Positions 42,584 to 44,492 of a stretch of 44,492 nucleotides of DNA are shown here, one piece after another; the stretch's first letter is position 1; every line of letters starts with the position of its first letter. The DNA comes from an uncultured Scytonema sp. (lineage in GTDB: Bacteria > Cyanobacteriota > Cyanobacteriia > Cyanobacteriales > Nostocaceae): positions 1 through 44,492 of the forward strand of contig CALMVQ010000296.1 of assembly GCA_937873135.1 (NCBI GenBank), given 5' to 3'. The position numbers were made by a program, and so were the translations under genes. The notes beneath the pieces are model-generated. The model saw nothing but the letters and a program-made list of their open reading frames with translations, was not told where the DNA came from and did not search any database.

Positions 42584-43951
42584 TCATTCGTTGCCCAATT
42601 GCTTCATAAAACACTCGGCAATCCGTCTAGCTGCACCTGGTTTACCCATTCGCCGCATACCATTTTCGGCGATCGCATGCAGTTTATCTGGATGGGCTAG
42701 GAGCGATCGCACCACCTCTGCCACTTCCTCAGGGCGATTTACTAGAATTACAGATGCTCCTAGATGACGGCTTTGGGCTTCAGCAAAGGAGGGGGTGAAT
42801 TGAGGACCATTTCCGGGTATGGTAATTGCTGGTTTTCCCAAACCGACAAACTCCTCTGTTGCTGTTCCTGCCATAGCTAGAGCCAAATCTCCGGAATGCA
42901 AGCAATCGTTGTAAGCATTTTGTGTTAAGATGAAGTACGCATTATTTTGCCTAAATGTCAAGGCACTGGAATCGGCAATCTGAATGGGAGAGTCAGAACA
43001 GAGAAGCCAGCCTTGAGATTGGAGAATTTGACGCATACTTCCATAATGTAAGCTGGGTGCGATCGCCGCCAAAAATACCACTTCCCTAGAATAAGAGTAT
43101 GCCAGAAAATTACGCTCTTGGAAAAGAGCTATTAATGCAGATACGGCAATCATCATCAGTTGCCAGTTAGCGTAAGCTTCAGGGGGACGGGAACCGGGCA
43201 GGAGAGTCACGACCAACGGTCGAGCCAATTCTTGCTGTTCTGCATTAGCATGATAAAATCGTGGGGCTGTTGTAGGTTCCAGACCGTCCATCATCGGATT
43301 TCCCAAATCATAAGCTGGAATAGACCACTTGTTTAAGATCTTTGTTGTCAGCGAGTCTCTGGGAAAAACTGCTTTGCAACGGCGACGACTCATCAACCAA
43401 CGTTCCCACGGGTGGTAAACCGAACCAGAAAAGTTGTCCAAAAAAGCAGCCTTTGTTTTCCGTTTTAACAAGCCAACTTCATCCCGCACATAATATTCCG
43501 ATCTTGCTGTACCGACAAAGGCATAATTGGCACCACTCAAACACGCAAATGAAAGCGGTACAATATCTCCTACAGCGAGGATGGCTTTGCTGTAGTCAGA
43601 TTGTATCGGCGAGTCAACCCAGCGACGCATGGCTTGAATTTGGTTGAGAGTCAGTTGCAATAAACCGCCATGTACATCTCGCAAGAATTGGCGTCCATCC
43701 ATGTAAATAAAACCACCACTAGGCATAGTGCGTACTGAACCTATGAGGGGAATGTCCAACTTTTGATAAGCGTGTCCTTCACCAACTAAAGGCAAAGCAC
43801 AAATATCTGGCGAGTGGGGATATTGCTGAAGTTCTTGTATGATGCGGGCTGCAATGACATCCTCCCCATGACCGTTGCTTAAAACAAGTAACCGCAAGCG
43901 AGAGCTAGGAGTTTGCGGGTTAGAGGTTACAAATAATGGCGAAAAATTACT
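42584..43951 (-). CDS. Lipid-A-disaccharide synthase-related protein (cyanobacterial LpxB-like)
   Basis: 455 residues from ATG 43951; an ATG six codons earlier (43969) is possible, and neither has a clear ribosome site. It resembles the TIGR03492 group of LpxB-like GT-B glycosyltransferases found in cyanobacteria and plants: LLVLSNGHGEDVIAARIIQE, MPSGGFIYMDGRQFLRD, LAVGDIVPLSFA, DLGNPMMDGL, VTLLPGSRPPEAY, MAGTATEEFVGLGKPAITIP and the C-terminal MGKPGAARRIAE. True lipid A synthesis is doubtful in this group and the acceptor is unknown. A degenerate copy of its 3' end lies just downstream. Confidence 0.92.
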   Translation of the reverse strand, partial: SNFSPLFVTSNPQTPSSRLRLLVLSNGHGEDVIAARIIQELQQYPHSPDICALPLVGEGHAYQKLDIPLIGSVRTMPSGGFIYMDGRQFLRDVHGGLLQLTLNQIQAMRRWVDSPIQSDYSKAILAVGDIVPLSFACLSGANYAFVGTARSEYYVRDEVGLLKRKTKAAFLDNFSGSVYHPWERWLMSRRRCKAVFPRDSLTTKILNKWSIPAYDLGNPMMDGLEPTTAPRFYHANAEQQELARPLVVTLLPGSRPPEAYANWQLMMIAVSALIALFQERNFLAYSYSREVVFLAAIAPSLHYGSMRQILQSQGWLLCSDSPIQIADSSALTFRQNNAYFILTQNAYNDCLHSGDLALAMAGTATEEFVGLGKPAITIPGNGPQFTPSFAEAQSRHLGASVILVNRPEEVAEVVRSLLAHPDKLHAIAENGMRRMGKPGAARRIAECFMKQLGNE

Positions 43952-44108
43952 CATGAGAAACAAAAACATACAACAAGTTGTCTAGTGAAAGCAATAGGGA
44001 TAGATGGAGGTATAAATCAGCGAAGAAGCTTTGAAGGCGCTTAACTCTCCATCGCCTAATCTCAAGAACCTCATGACAAACTAACTCCCAGTTTATTAGG
44101 CTGATTTT

Positions 44109-44492
44109 ATGCGAGTCTCTTCTGCTGCAATTTTTACTTTAGTCTCTTTAGCATCTGGTAATACTACTCAAAAAACAATAGCTGCACCAACTCAAGCTTC
44201 AACTCAACCAGAACAAATTGGCAGCGTGGTAGTTCCGGTAACTCAAGAAACACCTGCACAAGTAGAGTTTGTAGCACCCCCAGAAACTCTGACCATCCCA
44301 CCATTTTCTCAAAACTCTGCAAAGCTGGAAAGTAGTACAAACAAGAAATCAGTAGTTATCCCAACGGAGTTAGAGGACGCAGGGAAACAGGAAAGAGGGA
44401 ATGTAAAGAATCATACAACACTCTCCTCTTCTTTACCCACTCCTAACCCCCCACTCCCAACAGGAGCATCCCCCACTCCTCACTCCTCACTC
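44109..44492 (+). CDS. Exported Pro/Thr/Ser-rich protein, 5' part only
   Basis: Open from ATG 44109 to the window edge (128 codons seen). The N-terminus MRVSSAAIFTLVSLASG is a probable signal peptide. The rest is low-complexity, rich in Thr, Pro, Gln and Ser (VVPVTQETPAQVEFVAPPET), and the last stretch is encoded by CACTCCT-type heptamer repeats. It diverges from the LpxB-like gene. The function probably resides in the unseen C-terminal part. Confidence 0.65.
   Translation, partial: MRVSSAAIFTLVSLASGNTTQKTIAAPTQASTQPEQIGSVVVPVTQETPAQVEFVAPPETLTIPPFSQNSAKLESSTNKKSVVIPTELEDAGKQERGNVKNHTTLSSSLPTPNPPLPTGASPTPHSSL

Overview
The window is a piece of a filamentous, probably heterocyst-type, cyanobacterial chromosome. 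The evidence is a form IB rbcL-rbcX-rbcS operon, an AgrE/ArgZ-type arginine dihydrolase/ornithine cyclodeaminase, XisH/XisI homologues, Uma2 (DUF820) genes, many HIP1 octamers (GCGATCGC), and many small palindromic repeats and MITE-like elements of the kind common in Nostocales. I cannot assign a genus. No tRNA, rRNA or CRISPR array was seen.

Layout. 1-5217 (minus strand): a DUF1349 protein, then a compact operon of class III aminotransferase, zinc alcohol dehydrogenase and a YniC-like HAD phosphatase. The phosphatase is split by one small CTAG-flanked element and hit again by a second copy at the window edge. An SDR gene lies further upstream. 5627-13133: agrE, a DUF2085 membrane protein, an Uma2 protein, xseA-xseB, a small EP-repeat protein, panB and a secreted seven-bladed propeller protein. 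13134-16475: the rbcLXS operon, with an unusually long leader carrying an NtcA-type TGT-N10-ACA site and a large hairpin, closed by a strong palindrome. 16747-20673: a small conserved protein and two CHX-like cation:proton antiporters. 21376-25450: a decay zone. It holds a PP2C gene broken by two nonsense codons and a clean 200-bp MITE, remnants of a HigBA-like toxin-antitoxin pair with a poly-A frameshift, an intact ParD/ParE pair, and inverted repeat copies around this block. 25447-31665: an FMN reductase, an ECF sigma/anti-sigma/Spy-like cassette followed by DUF1800 and DUF1501 genes, and the RNA 2'-phosphotransferase KptA.

The most interesting locus is 32341-40184. It is a tightly coupled plus-strand operon: vWA (TerY-like), PP2C phosphatase, divergent protein kinase with a zinc ribbon, a large NTPase, and a DUF2357-like protein with C-terminal zinc ribbons. 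The first three form a TerY-P-type phospho-signalling triad. The last two resemble an SF1 helicase plus McrB/McrC-like DNA-processing machinery, so the whole looks like a phosphorylation-controlled restriction or defence system. In this genome it appears damaged. The vWA gene is split by a repeat element, and the large NTPase is a chimera of the front half of an SF1 helicase joined to the back half of a McrB AAA+ domain, with a HIP1 site close to the apparent junction. Downstream lie a stump of an Uma2 gene, xisH-xisI, and a full Uma2 gene with heptad repeats.

42174-44492: a duplicated 3' end of the adjacent LpxB-like gene separated from it by another small inverted-repeat element, the complete LpxB-related gene, and the beginning of an exported proline/threonine-rich protein that runs off the window. 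A recurring theme is that small non-autonomous repeats have entered coding sequence. Some truncate genes (HAD, PP2C, vWA); others supply or lie in C-terminal codons (xseA, DUF2085, probably the gene at 31662-32081).
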